From: DATJLQ01 sp035509415
GTDB lineage: Bacteria > Pseudomonadota > Alphaproteobacteria > JACZXZ01
NCBI GenBank assembly: GCA_035509415.1
Contig: DATJLQ010000149.1
Location: 1 to 31,262 of the forward strand
Reading direction: 5' to 3'
Length of the DNA stretch: 31,262 nucleotides
Both the position numbers and the translations under genes were made by a program. A model generated the notes under the pieces. It had not been told where the DNA came from. It was given only the letters and a program-made list of their open reading frames with translations, and made no database searches. How positions within the stretch are numbered: position 1 is the stretch's first letter; each line of letters opens with the position of its first letter. This document shows, one piece after another, positions 25,046-31,262 of this stretch.

Positions 25046-25075
25046 TTGCAAAGGCGTCCGGCCCCTGGATAGTAT
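25046..25075 (+). promoter_or_regulatory. Probable promoter of the four-gene envelope cluster
   Basis: TTGCAA (25046-25051), an 18-nt spacer and TAGTAT (25070-25075) in a locally AT-rich patch, with a short leader before the GTG at 25109. A perfect TATAAT (25032-25037) lies a little upstream but without a recognisable -35. Confidence 0.4.
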
Positions 25076-25108
25076 TTTTTCCTAAAATTACCTCTAAAGG
25101 GGGCATGC

Positions 25109-26095
25109 GTGCGAAAACGCGGCCGAGGTCCGCCGGGGATCGTATTGATATCGCTCGTCTTGGCGTCGTGCGCCCCCTCGACGCTGCCGGCCCCGCCGGC
25201 CGCCGCGCCCACGGCGGCCGCGCCGGCGGCCAATACCGCGGTGGCCTCGCTCGCCAATCGCATGCCCCCGGCCGACGGCGTCCCCGCGCCGGTCGAGGTT
25301 CTCACCCAGGCGCAAACGCTCGACCTCGAGAACAGCGACCGCATCGCCCGTTTCCGCCGTCTCGCGCGCCTCGACAACATCGAGCCGCCCATCGTCGAGC
25401 AGGTCTATGCGCCGCGGGGCTCGGCACCCGGTATAGATCGGGCGGTTCCGGTCGTGCGCGTGGTGTTCGACGAGGGGGTGTTCTTCGACACCGACAGCGC
25501 GACGCCGCTGCCGCAGTCGATTCCCGTCATCGACCTCATCGCGCAGAACATGAAGCGCGACGTGCCCGACGCGGCGCTCACCATCCTTGGCCATACCGAT
25601 TCGACGGGCACCGACGCCTATAACATGCGCCTGTCGGCGTTGCGCGCGCTGCACGTCATGCGCCTGCTGGCCGCGCGCGGCGTCGATCCGCTCCAGATGA
25701 CGACCGTGGCGATCGGTCCGTTCCAGCCGATCGCGCCCAACGCCACCCCGGAAGGCCGCGCGCGCAACCGACGCGTCGAGTTCTTGATCTCGGCGAATAC
25801 CACGGCCAACCTCGCGGTCGTCCAACACCGGCGAATCGACGCCGACTATCTGAAGACGGGACCCGACGCGCCGGCGACCGTGACGCCGAAGCCGAGCGTC
25901 GAGGTCTATCAGACCCGCGAGCTCGATTACGAGGGCAGCCCGACGGTGGGACTGGTCGGCAAGGGAGTCCTGGAGCTCCCGACGTCGCCGGCACCGTCGA
26001 CCGCGCCGCACAAGCTTGCGCCGCCGCCGGTCATTTCGATGAAGCCGGCCAGCAAAGTCTCGCCCGCGCCGTTGTCGGACATCGTCGTCGATTGA
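25109..26095 (+). CDS. OmpA-family peptidoglycan-associated lipoprotein
   Basis: A 328-residue outer-envelope protein. The leader is lipoprotein-type: basic MRKRGRG, hydrophobic IVLISLVLAS, then Cys21 in the lipobox. Residues 22-130 are Pro/Ala-rich and then mixed. The OmpA-like domain (about 118-235) has VVFDEGVFFDTDSATPL, LGHTDSTG (peptidoglycan-binding Asp), LSALRALHVMRLLAARGVDPLQ, and the NRRVEFLIS Arg/Glu end. A 90-residue tail after the domain is unusual and ends SDIVVD. The start is the GTG at 25109, not the ATG at 25105, because only the former is in frame; AAAGGGGG lies 6-10 nt upstream. It is the first gene of the envelope cluster; the next gene begins 25 bp after its stop. Confidence 0.87.
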   Translation: MRKRGRGPPGIVLISLVLASCAPSTLPAPPAAAPTAAAPAANTAVASLANRMPPADGVPAPVEVLTQAQTLDLENSDRIARFRRLARLDNIEPPIVEQVYAPRGSAPGIDRAVPVVRVVFDEGVFFDTDSATPLPQSIPVIDLIAQNMKRDVPDAALTILGHTDSTGTDAYNMRLSALRALHVMRLLAARGVDPLQMTTVAIGPFQPIAPNATPEGRARNRRVEFLISANTTANLAVVQHRRIDADYLKTGPDAPATVTPKPSVEVYQTRELDYEGSPTVGLVGKGVLELPTSPAPSTAPHKLAPPPVISMKPASKVSPAPLSDIVVD

Positions 26096-26120
26096 GCGCG
26101 CGCCACATCAGGGGGATTCC

Positions 26121-27491
26121 ATGGATGTCTTGGAAGACGCACCACGAAACCAGATCGACGAGCTGCGGCGGACCATCGAGATCGTCCGCCAGAACAGCGA
26201 TTCCGCGACGCCGCTGCGCCCGCTCGACGACGAGGAGCTGAAGCGCAGCGTCGATGCCGAAATCGCGCAGGGCGCCATCCTGTTCGACCGCGACGGGTTT
26301 TCGAACGGCGCGCGAGAGGCGATATTCGGGCGCACGCGCGAGTACCTGCAGAAGTTCGCCGACGTGAAGCGGAAATTCAGCGATCGCTACCAGCCTTTCG
26401 ACGCGCGGAGCCGCGAGCGCGATGCAATCCCGGGCGCGATCAAGCAGCTCGAGGCGGACCGCGACCGCGCGATCGCCGCCGAGAAATCGCGGCTCGACCG
26501 CGATCGGGTGGGCGAGGATTTCCTCGCGACCAAGGCGAAATTCGACCGCCAGATCGCGACTCATGCGCACCGGCCGAACCTCAAAGCCGTGAGCTCGCGG
26601 TTCCCGTTCGACGTCAATCCCGTCTATTTCCTGATCATGGTTCTCTTGGGGATCGCCGAGTGGTTCATCAACTACGACACGCTGTTCCTGTTTTTCGGCG
26701 TTCCGATCATCGCGTTCGGCGCGACGGTCGTGCTCGCTGCGTGTCTCGCCGTGATCGCCCACCAGCACGGCGTCGATCTGAAGCAGTGGAAGAAGAAATT
26801 CGGGCCCGCGGTCGAGGACCGGGAGCGGCCCTACGGCCCGCTCGTCCTCGCGACGATCGGCCTCGTGGGCCTGATCACCGTGGTCGGCTGGATGAGGTAT
26901 CAGGCCGTCATGGGCGTGCTCCAGGCGCACAGTACCGCGAGCATTCTCGGGACCCAATATTCCGTCGCCATCGACCCCACGCGCGAGGTCGTCATCAGCT
27001 TGGGGGCGAACGTCCTGGCCTGGCTGGTCGGGGTCTTCATCAGCTTCTTCGCGCACGACGCCGACCCGGTCTATGTCGAGACCGCGCTCGATTTCGCGAA
27101 AGCGGACCGGAAATACCAGGTGAAGCGCCGTGAATTCGAGCGCAAGGAGCAGCAGCTCAAGCACAAGTACGCGGACGAGATCGAGGGCGAGACCAACCGG
27201 CTGAAGCAGTTCGAGGGCGATCCGCTGCTCAAGGAGGCGGAGGCGCTGAAGAGCCAGGTCGAGGAGCACGAGCAGGGCTTCAGGGAGCGGGCGCGGCTGT
27301 TCATCCTGGCTCAGTACAGCCGATATCGGACGGAACTCCTCAAGGCGCTCGCGCAGCACCAGGACGTCTCGCTCTACAGGTTCGAGCAGGGCAAGAGCGT
27401 CCCGATCACGCTCACCGATTATCGAGGGCTTGCGGTCAGCGTCGCCGACGATCTCCTCGACAGGATCGGCCAGCAGGAGGCTCGCCCATGA
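26121..27491 (+). CDS. Four-TM inner-membrane protein with coiled-coil arms (unknown family)
   Basis: A 456-residue protein I cannot assign to a named family. Residues 1-160 are charged and largely helical (ELRRTIEIVRQ, a DRDRAIAAEKSRLDRDR stretch). Four hydrophobic segments follow at about 167-184, 187-212, 239-256 and 291-311, the last flanked by FFAHDADPVYVE. Residues about 320-395 form a Lys/Glu/Gln-rich coiled coil, then a soluble C-terminal part. It recalls four-TM coiled-coil proteins such as the DUF4407 group, a comparison from memory. The ATG has GGGGGA 7 nt upstream. Its end overlaps the next gene by 4 bp (ATGA), so the two are coupled. Position between an OmpA lipoprotein and a secreted protein suggests a role in envelope assembly or transport. 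Confidence 0.75.
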   Translation: MDVLEDAPRNQIDELRRTIEIVRQNSDSATPLRPLDDEELKRSVDAEIAQGAILFDRDGFSNGAREAIFGRTREYLQKFADVKRKFSDRYQPFDARSRERDAIPGAIKQLEADRDRAIAAEKSRLDRDRVGEDFLATKAKFDRQIATHAHRPNLKAVSSRFPFDVNPVYFLIMVLLGIAEWFINYDTLFLFFGVPIIAFGATVVLAACLAVIAHQHGVDLKQWKKKFGPAVEDRERPYGPLVLATIGLVGLITVVGWMRYQAVMGVLQAHSTASILGTQYSVAIDPTREVVISLGANVLAWLVGVFISFFAHDADPVYVETALDFAKADRKYQVKRREFERKEQQLKHKYADEIEGETNRLKQFEGDPLLKEAEALKSQVEEHEQGFRERARLFILAQYSRYRTELLKALAQHQDVSLYRFEQGKSVPITLTDYRGLAVSVADDLLDRIGQQEARP

Positions 27492-28696
27492 GCGCGCGCC
27501 ACGACAAGGTTCGGCGCGCGGGCGTCGCGCGGGGACGGCGATTTGCCGTCCGCGTCGCCGCGATCGCGGCGGCGGCGACGATCCTGAGCGCTTCGGCGGC
27601 CGACGCGCAGACCCAGCTCTTCAATCTGGACGCCGGCCTCGACCCGGCCTTCTGCAAGATTCCGACGTTTCGCAGCACGGTCGTCTATGTCGACGACATG
27701 ATGATGCGCGCGGGCGAGAGCAGTTGGGCCATTACGCTCGCCGACAAGCTGCGCGCGACGCTCACGCCGGGCGAGCGCGTCGCCGTGGTCGAGCTCAATC
27801 CGGCCCAGGGAACCAGCCGCCAGATTTGGGCGGGCTGCTGGCCCGAATATACGGCCGAGCGCCGCAAGGAGCTCGCGGGCAAGAACTACATTTTCACCTC
27901 GAACCCGCTCGAGGCCGTGAAGAAGCAGCAGCAGTACTTCCTGTCCGATTTCGGCATCGCTCTCACCGACATCTACGATCGGGCGCTCAAGGGACCCGCG
28001 CAGGGCGCGATCCGGGCGAGCGATCCGGCGCGCAAGCAGATCATCGAGGCCCTCGCGTCGGATGGCGCGCGATTTGCGCAGAGCCCGGTCACGATCCGCG
28101 CCATCGTCTACTCGGATCTCGCCGAGAACAGCGACATCGGCTCGGTCTTCGCGAGCGGGGCACCCTTGCCCGACGGCGTCGGCCGGAAGCTCGGCACCTA
28201 TTTCCGCCACAGCGTGTTCTACTTTTTCGGCGTCGGCGCGGACGTGACGGGCGAGCCCGGCTACCTCGAGATCGCGCGCAAATTCTGGATTTCGGCGCTC
28301 GCGTCGATGGACGGCGCGGTCGACGGCTTGGGCTCGGATCTGAACGTTCCGAACCAGATCCCGATCAACGCCTATCACTATGCGGTGACGCTCTCGCGCG
28401 GCGGGCAGCAGCTTTATGGGCGCGCGTCGATCCTGGTCGACAGCGAAGGAAATCTCGTCGACAGCTGGATCGGAATCTCGCGGCTGACCTTCGTCGGCCT
28501 CACGGGAACGTTCCAATGTCCGCCGCTTACGGGAAATGGCTGCACCTTGAGCGCCACGACCCAAGGGGAGCTCACGACCGACAATCCGTCCGAAACGATC
28601 GACCTTTCGGGCACGGATCCGAATGCGCTCCAAGGCACGATCGGGGTGAAGGGCGCGCTGACGTTTCCGTTAACCGCCAAGCTGGCGACCAATTGA
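27488..28696 (+). CDS. Periplasmic VWA-like protein (unknown family)
   Basis: A 402-residue exported protein. A basic N-terminus and hydrophobic stretch end in the signal-peptidase site ADA-QT (about 40/41). The mature N-terminal part has the alternating pattern of a von Willebrand A fold: STVVYVDDMMM (63-73), a helix WAITLADKLRATL, the strand RVAVVELN (97-104), a helical linker, KQIIEALASD, and the strand TIRAIVYSDLAENSD. The usual DxSxS metal site is not clearly present, since the strand ends VDDMMM. The C-terminal half (about 280-400) is beta-rich with Ser/Thr. The VWA reading is my inference from pattern; no sequence-family assignment is made. It overlaps the 4-TM gene by 4 bp. Confidence 0.7.
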   Translation: MSARHDKVRRAGVARGRRFAVRVAAIAAAATILSASAADAQTQLFNLDAGLDPAFCKIPTFRSTVVYVDDMMMRAGESSWAITLADKLRATLTPGERVAVVELNPAQGTSRQIWAGCWPEYTAERRKELAGKNYIFTSNPLEAVKKQQQYFLSDFGIALTDIYDRALKGPAQGAIRASDPARKQIIEALASDGARFAQSPVTIRAIVYSDLAENSDIGSVFASGAPLPDGVGRKLGTYFRHSVFYFFGVGADVTGEPGYLEIARKFWISALASMDGAVDGLGSDLNVPNQIPINAYHYAVTLSRGGQQLYGRASILVDSEGNLVDSWIGISRLTFVGLTGTFQCPPLTGNGCTLSATTQGELTTDNPSETIDLSGTDPNALQGTIGVKGALTFPLTAKLATN

Positions 28697-28730
28697 ATGG
28701 CGCCGCACGGCGCGCCAGGAGGGGGAACTC

Positions 28731-29282
28731 ATGAACAAGCTCAAACGTGTCGGAACGTCCGGATTGATCGGCGCGATGGTCCTCACGGCGACGCTCGACG
28801 GCTGCGCGCAGAAATACAGCTCGCCGCAAGAGGCCGCGGCCCATGCCTGCACCGCGCTCGGCCCACGCGCCATGTCCGGTGCCTTGATCGGCACCGCCGC
28901 CGGGGCGGTGGGCGGGGCTGCGCTCGGCAGCATGGCTGGGAGCGGTCGCTACGCCTTGATCGGCGCCGCCGCGGGCGCCTTGGTCGGCCTTGTGGCGGGG
29001 CTGGTCGCGGGCCATAGCGCCGACCAGCGCGATTGCGCCGCCGCCCAGGCGGCGCTGCAGAAGGTCGGCAATGCTCCGACGAACGATCCCGTCTCGTGGT
29101 CGGCCCCGACCGGAAGTCACGGCCTGTTTACGCCCGTGTCCGATCAGTACACGGCGCCCAGCGGCCAGATTTGCCGCAAAATCCAGTCGAGCTATTACAT
29201 GGACGGGCACTCCCCGGTCACCGGGGAGGACGGCATCGTTTGCCGCACCGCCGACGGCGATTGGGCCCGGCTGCAGCAATAG
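28731..29282 (+). CDS. Glycine-zipper outer-membrane lipoprotein-like protein
   Basis: A protein of about 183 residues with a leader (MNKLKRVGTSGLIGAMVLTATLDG) and a Cys near 25 in LDGC. The lipobox has Asp at -2, an unusual residue, so lipidation is likely but not certain. Next comes a glycine-zipper stretch (about 50-95: ALIGTAAGAVGGAALGSMAGS and ALIGAAAGALVGLVAGLVAG) that should make a small-packing membrane hairpin. The C-terminal part has CRKIQSSYYMDGHSPVTGEDGIVCRTADGDW, the pattern of rickettsial 17-kDa-antigen-type surface proteins. A GGAGGGGG site precedes the ATG. It is the last gene of the envelope cluster, 34 bp after the VWA-like gene. Confidence 0.78.
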   Translation: MNKLKRVGTSGLIGAMVLTATLDGCAQKYSSPQEAAAHACTALGPRAMSGALIGTAAGAVGGAALGSMAGSGRYALIGAAAGALVGLVAGLVAGHSADQRDCAAAQAALQKVGNAPTNDPVSWSAPTGSHGLFTPVSDQYTAPSGQICRKIQSSYYMDGHSPVTGEDGIVCRTADGDWARLQQ

Positions 29283-29337
29283 CTCGGGCGGCCCCGCGCG
29301 CGCTTGACCCCGCAGCCGCCGCACGCGCACACTCGAC

Positions 29338-29372
29338 CGCGTCCGGCGGCGGGAGACCCTAGGCCGGACGCG
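29338..29372. terminator. 10-bp inverted repeat between the envelope cluster and the DUF2066 gene
   Basis: CGCGTCCGGC (29338-29347) and GCCGGACGCG (29363-29372) are perfect complements with a 15-nt loop. No T-run follows. It could stop the preceding transcript or act in the DUF2066 leader (gene start at 29392). Confidence 0.35.
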
Positions 29373-29391
29373 CGACGGACGGGGCCAATCG

Positions 29392-30207
29392 ATGGGCTTA
29401 TCAGCGCGCCTCGCGCTCGCGGCGTTCGCGCTCGGCCTCGCGGGCGGCGTTGCGCTCGCGGACGCGGTCTATCACGGCCGCGCGATCGTGACCGGCGAGC
29501 TCGAGCCTGAGCGCAGCCGCGGTTTCGCCCTCGCCTTCAAGGACGCGCTGGTCGAGGCGAGTGGGGACGCACGCCTCCTCGAGGACCCGCGCGTCGATGC
29601 GCTCGCCGCGCACGCGAAGGACGACGTGCTGCATTTCCGCTATCGCGACCGCATGGCGGGCATTCCTCATCACGACGAGCAGGGCAGCCACGACCGGCCG
29701 TTCGATCTCATTGTCGATTTCGACGGCGCCAAGATCGAGCACGCGCTCGCGAGCCTCGGCGTCCAGCCCTGGACCGGCCAACGCCCGATCGTCGCGGCCT
29801 TCGTCGCGGTGAGCCACGGCGACGAGCATTTCGATCTTTCGTCCGACGGCGACGAGGGCGTCGATCAGCGCGCCGCCCTTGCCGACGCGGCCGACCGCTA
29901 CGGCATCGAGCTCGTGCTGCCGGGAGCCGAGCGGATCGCGAGTGCCCGCATCGACGACCTCCTCGTGCCGCCGATCGAGGCGGGCCGCTTCGTCTCGCTC
30001 GCGCAGGATCTGGGCGGCGACGTGCCGCTCGTCGGATCGCTCGTTTGGAGCGACCAGCCCGGCGGCTGGAACGGCGACTGGCGTCTCGTCGCGCAGGGGC
30101 GGGTCTATCGCTGGCACGTCGATGGCGTCTCGTTCGACGCCGCGTTCCAAAATGCGATCCTCGGCGCGGCGCAAATTCTCTCGGGCCACGGAGCGCCCGC
30201 GTCCTGA
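29392..30207 (+). CDS. DUF2066 domain-containing exported protein
   Basis: A 271-residue protein. An N-terminal signal peptide (MGLSARLALAAFALGLAGGVALA) is followed by DUF2066: YHGRAIVTGELEPERSRGFALAFKDALVEASGDARLLEDPRV, then HFRYRDRMAGIPHHDEQGSHDRPFDLIVDFD, a domain hallmark, and a PWTGQRPIVAAFVAV stretch. Family function is unknown; members are periplasmic and common in Proteobacteria. The start ATG at 29392 has only a weak purine-rich GGGG upstream. The gene converges with the AceE/transketolase-like gene, 16 bp apart. It is 109 bp after the glycine-zipper gene and may be independent of the envelope cluster. Confidence 0.87.
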   Translation: MGLSARLALAAFALGLAGGVALADAVYHGRAIVTGELEPERSRGFALAFKDALVEASGDARLLEDPRVDALAAHAKDDVLHFRYRDRMAGIPHHDEQGSHDRPFDLIVDFDGAKIEHALASLGVQPWTGQRPIVAAFVAVSHGDEHFDLSSDGDEGVDQRAALADAADRYGIELVLPGAERIASARIDDLLVPPIEAGRFVSLAQDLGGDVPLVGSLVWSDQPGGWNGDWRLVAQGRVYRWHVDGVSFDAAFQNAILGAAQILSGHGAPAS

Positions 30208-30223
30208 GCGTCCGGCGCCCGTC

Positions 30224-31262
30224 TCAGCCCAAGCTGCGGAGATGGCGAATGGGGCGGCCGGGGACGACCGCCGCGGCGGCGGCGACGATCGCCTCGGTGT
30301 CGATGCCGTGATGGCGATAAAGATCGCCGATCGTCCCGGTCTGGCCGAAATGCTCGACGCCCAGCGAGCGCACCCGGTGCCCGCGGACGGCGCCGAGCCA
30401 GGCAAGCGTCGCCGGGTGGCCGTCGAGCACGGTCACCAGCGCGCAATGGGACGGCACCTCGGCCAGCAGGCGCCCGATATGGCTTTGGGCGTGGACCAGG
30501 CCGCGCTCGCGCGCGCGGCCCGCGGCGGTCCAGCCGGCATTGAGCCGGTCGGCCGAGGTGACCGCGAGGAGGCCCACGTCGCGCCGGTCCTCGGCCATGA
30601 GCCCGACCGCCGCGATCGCCTCGGGCGCCACGGTGCCCTGGTAGGCGACCACGATCTGGGCGTTGGGGCCGGGCTTCCGCATCCAGTAGGCACCGTCGAC
30701 GATGTTGCGCGCAAGCTCGGCGTCGAGCGCACGCTTGGGCTGCTCGACGGGGCGCGTCGAGAGGCGCAGATAGACCGAGCCGCCGGTCTCGTCGCGCAGC
30801 CGGTTGCGCTCGTCGGCGTCGCCGCCGCCCGCGCGTTGGATATAGTCGAAGGCCCAGGCGAGAATCGCCGCCAGCTCGTCGAGGAAGGCGGGCTCGAAGG
30901 CGGCGAGCCCGTCTTGGCCGATGCCGATCAAGGGGGTGGAGATCGACTGATGGGCGCCGCCCTCGGGGGCGAGCGAAATGCCCGACGGCGTGCCCGCCAG
31001 GATGTAGCGCGCGTCCTGATAGCAGGCATAGTTGAGCGCATCGAGCCCGCGCGCGATGAAGGGGTCGTAGAGCGTGCCGATGGGCAAGAGCCGCTCGCCG
31101 AAGAGCGAATGGCTGAGCCCGAAGGCCGCGAGCATCAGGAACAGGTTCATCTCGGCGATGCCGAGCTCGACATGCTGGCCCTTGGGCGAGGCGTGCCAGG
31201 CGAAGGTCGAGGGGATGCGCTCGCGCTTGAACACGTCGGCGATGGTCTCGGTCGCGAACACG
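30224..31262 (-). CDS. Transketolase / pyruvate dehydrogenase E1-like protein, C-terminal part (5' end outside window)
   Basis: About 345 C-terminal residues are visible; the N-terminal ThDP-pyrophosphate domain lies beyond the right edge. The visible part has the pyrimidine-binding domain with the activating Glu in VELGIAEMNLFLML, then FGERLLPIGTLYDPFIARGLDALNYACYQDARYILAGTPSGISLAPEGGAHQS, and the C-terminal transketolase domain (VVAYQGTVAPEAI..., GHRVRSLGVEHFGQTGTIGDLYRHHGID). The YDPFIARGLDA/APEGGAHQSI stretch is the pattern of AceE-type (homodimeric) and related transketolases. Which of the two it is cannot be decided without the N-terminus. The ATG at the window edge is internal. Confidence 0.85.
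   Translation of the reverse strand, partial: VFATETIADVFKRERIPSTFAWHASPKGQHVELGIAEMNLFLMLAAFGLSHSLFGERLLPIGTLYDPFIARGLDALNYACYQDARYILAGTPSGISLAPEGGAHQSISTPLIGIGQDGLAAFEPAFLDELAAILAWAFDYIQRAGGGDADERNRLRDETGGSVYLRLSTRPVEQPKRALDAELARNIVDGAYWMRKPGPNAQIVVAYQGTVAPEAIAAVGLMAEDRRDVGLLAVTSADRLNAGWTAAGRARERGLVHAQSHIGRLLAEVPSHCALVTVLDGHPATLAWLGAVRGHRVRSLGVEHFGQTGTIGDLYRHHGIDTEAIVAAAAAVVPGRPIRHLRSLG

Noticed and set aside
26121..27491. MotA/TolQ/ExbB-type stator with the OmpA protein as MotB/TolR partner
   Set aside because: Four TM segments are present but none of the MotA/ExbB conserved segments is recognisable, and the OmpA protein is a lipoprotein without the single-TM MotB/TolR anchor.

Overview
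The window is about 31 kb of GC-rich DNA from what is most likely an alphaproteobacterial chromosome, probably Rhodospirillales or a related order. The evidence for this is the very high GC at third codon positions, an Rrf2-led sufBCDSUTA cluster, MtgA, BioB and an AceE/transketolase-type enzyme. The taxonomic placement is an inference. No tRNA, rRNA, CRISPR array, transposase or phage gene was seen, so this looks like ordinary chromosome. It has 27 protein genes that I consider real, two of them cut by the window edges, plus one candidate microprotein.

Left part (1-7.8 kb): a truncated thiamine-diphosphate enzyme and an XRE regulator lie on the minus strand. Facing away from them are an alpha/beta hydrolase and mtgA, overlapping by 4 bp. 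Next comes a 570-bp gap full of hairpins that could encode a structured RNA. After it are a LysR regulator and a divergent secreted beta-propeller (streptogramin-lyase-like) protein. A further 800-bp gap holds a 19-residue, Lys/Arg-rich microprotein on the minus strand with a good promoter, and an orphan minus-strand intrinsic terminator.

Middle part (7.8-15 kb): a DHA2-family MFS exporter, a DUF1499 membrane protein with a promoter that suggests a leaderless mRNA, an amidase followed by an SDR dehydrogenase, a palindromic intergenic repeat, biotin synthase, and a class-3 lipase-like protein.

Core (15.1-22.1 kb): a complete SUF iron-sulfur cluster assembly operon in the order rrf2 regulator - sufB - sufC - sufD - sufS - sufU - sufT - sufA. 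It has a palindrome over the predicted -10 region, a 16-bp tandem repeat between the regulator and sufB, a REP-like element between sufB and sufC, and an intrinsic terminator after sufA. SufB, C and D form the scaffold, SufS supplies sulfur, SufU probably relays it, SufT assists maturation and SufA is an A-type carrier.

Right part (22.1-31.3 kb): a lipoprotein, a SAM methyltransferase, a hexose-6-phosphate mutarotase coupled to a degenerate zinc-ribbon protein, and a four-gene envelope cluster. That cluster encodes an OmpA-type lipoprotein, a coiled-coil four-TM protein, a periplasmic VWA-like protein and a glycine-zipper lipoprotein. It is the best candidate here for an undescribed system. 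A DUF2066 protein and the C-terminal part of an AceE/transketolase-like enzyme close the window.
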